This document shows positions 14,344 to 14,452 of a stretch of DNA of 14,452 nt, piece by piece. Position 1 is the first letter of the stretch, and the number at the start of each line of letters is the position of its first letter. Source of the DNA: Acidobacteriota bacterium (GTDB lineage: Bacteria > Acidobacteriota > Blastocatellia > Pyrinomonadales > Pyrinomonadaceae); assembly GCA_023391155.1 (NCBI GenBank), contig JAEWBM010000032.1, positions 1-14,452 on the forward strand. Reading direction: 5' to 3'. Below the pieces are notes generated by a model that did not search any database, was not told the origin of the DNA, and worked only from the letters and a program-made list of their open reading frames with translations. The translations under genes were made by a program, and so were the position numbers.

Positions 14344-14452
14344 CTATTTGTCCGCTCGGGCCCGGCCGCGTGGACCGGTCTTCTTTTTAGCTTGGCCGTC
14401 TTTGATCTTATAACTGCCGACGCCGTCCGTGCCCGTTCTTGCTCGCTCCACA
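14344..14452 (-). CDS. 3' end of an unidentified gene with a basic C-terminal tail (partial)
   Basis: On the minus strand a frame enters from the right edge and stops at TAG (14346-14344). It gives about 35 residues, including GVGSYKIKDGQAKKK and a Lys/Arg-rich end (GPRGRARADK). A basic tail would suit a nucleic-acid-binding or ribosome-associated protein, but no family can be recognised. The 30-nt spacing to the next gene on the same strand supports it being real. A second minus frame is open right up to the transglycosylase ATG, and a plus-strand frame is also open, so the choice is not certain. Confidence 0.4.
   Translation of the reverse strand, partial: VERARTGTDGVGSYKIKDGQAKKKTGPRGRARADK

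Noticed and set aside
14326..14452. Plus-strand open frame starting at 14326 at the right edge
   Set aside because: It competes with a minus-strand frame that fits the direction and spacing of the neighbouring operon; its start lacks a Shine-Dalgarno and the sequence shows no family signal.

Overview
The window looks like a chromosomal segment of a moderately GC-rich, Gram-negative-type bacterium. Several family-level details suggest Acidobacteriota, probably class Blastocatellia: a SCO-family copper lipoprotein carrying an N-terminal CusF-like domain, a FolD with an insertion before its GDVN motif, a small secreted FG-GAP/VCBS repeat protein, and lipoprotein-type substrate-binding proteins. 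This placement is inferred from family style; no rRNA or other marker gene is present.

Left half (1-8037, all minus strand). Reading in the direction of transcription, the first block is folD - mazG-like pyrophosphohydrolase - coaE - a divergent family-5 solute-binding lipoprotein. Junctions are very tight (10 nt, 6 nt, 1-nt overlap). The block starts from a good sigma70-like promoter so close to the folD start codon that the mRNA should be almost leaderless. After a 191-nt gap with its own promoter and a palindrome over the -10 element, a second block follows: oppA - oppB - oppC of an oligopeptide/dipeptide ABC importer. The oppC product has an extra N-terminal zinc ribbon, and only its last residues are cut by the window edge. 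No ATPase subunit (oppD/oppF) is in the window.

Centre and right (8155-12470, plus strand). A secreted five-repeat calcium-loop FG-GAP/VCBS protein ends in a stem-loop over its stop codon and then a textbook intrinsic terminator. Next comes a two-gene unit: a large TPR-containing Slt70-like lytic transglycosylase and a CusF-SCO1 fusion lipoprotein with an unusual Cx5C metal motif.

Right edge (12431-14452, minus strand). A minus-strand unit contains the 3' end of an unidentified gene with a basic tail, a small membrane-anchored lytic transglycosylase, and a metal-dependent amidohydrolase (ATGA overlap). The amidohydrolase gene converges on the SCO gene and their coding ends overlap by 40 bp.

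Together the genes cover peptide uptake, one-carbon and CoA metabolism, nucleotide-pool cleaning, peptidoglycan remodelling and copper handling. I see no mobile element, CRISPR array, tRNA or rRNA, and no strong evidence of a new multi-gene system. The most unusual points are the zinc-ribbon permease, the SCO motif variant, the degenerate solute-binding protein in a folD/coaE operon, and the predicted leaderless folD transcript.
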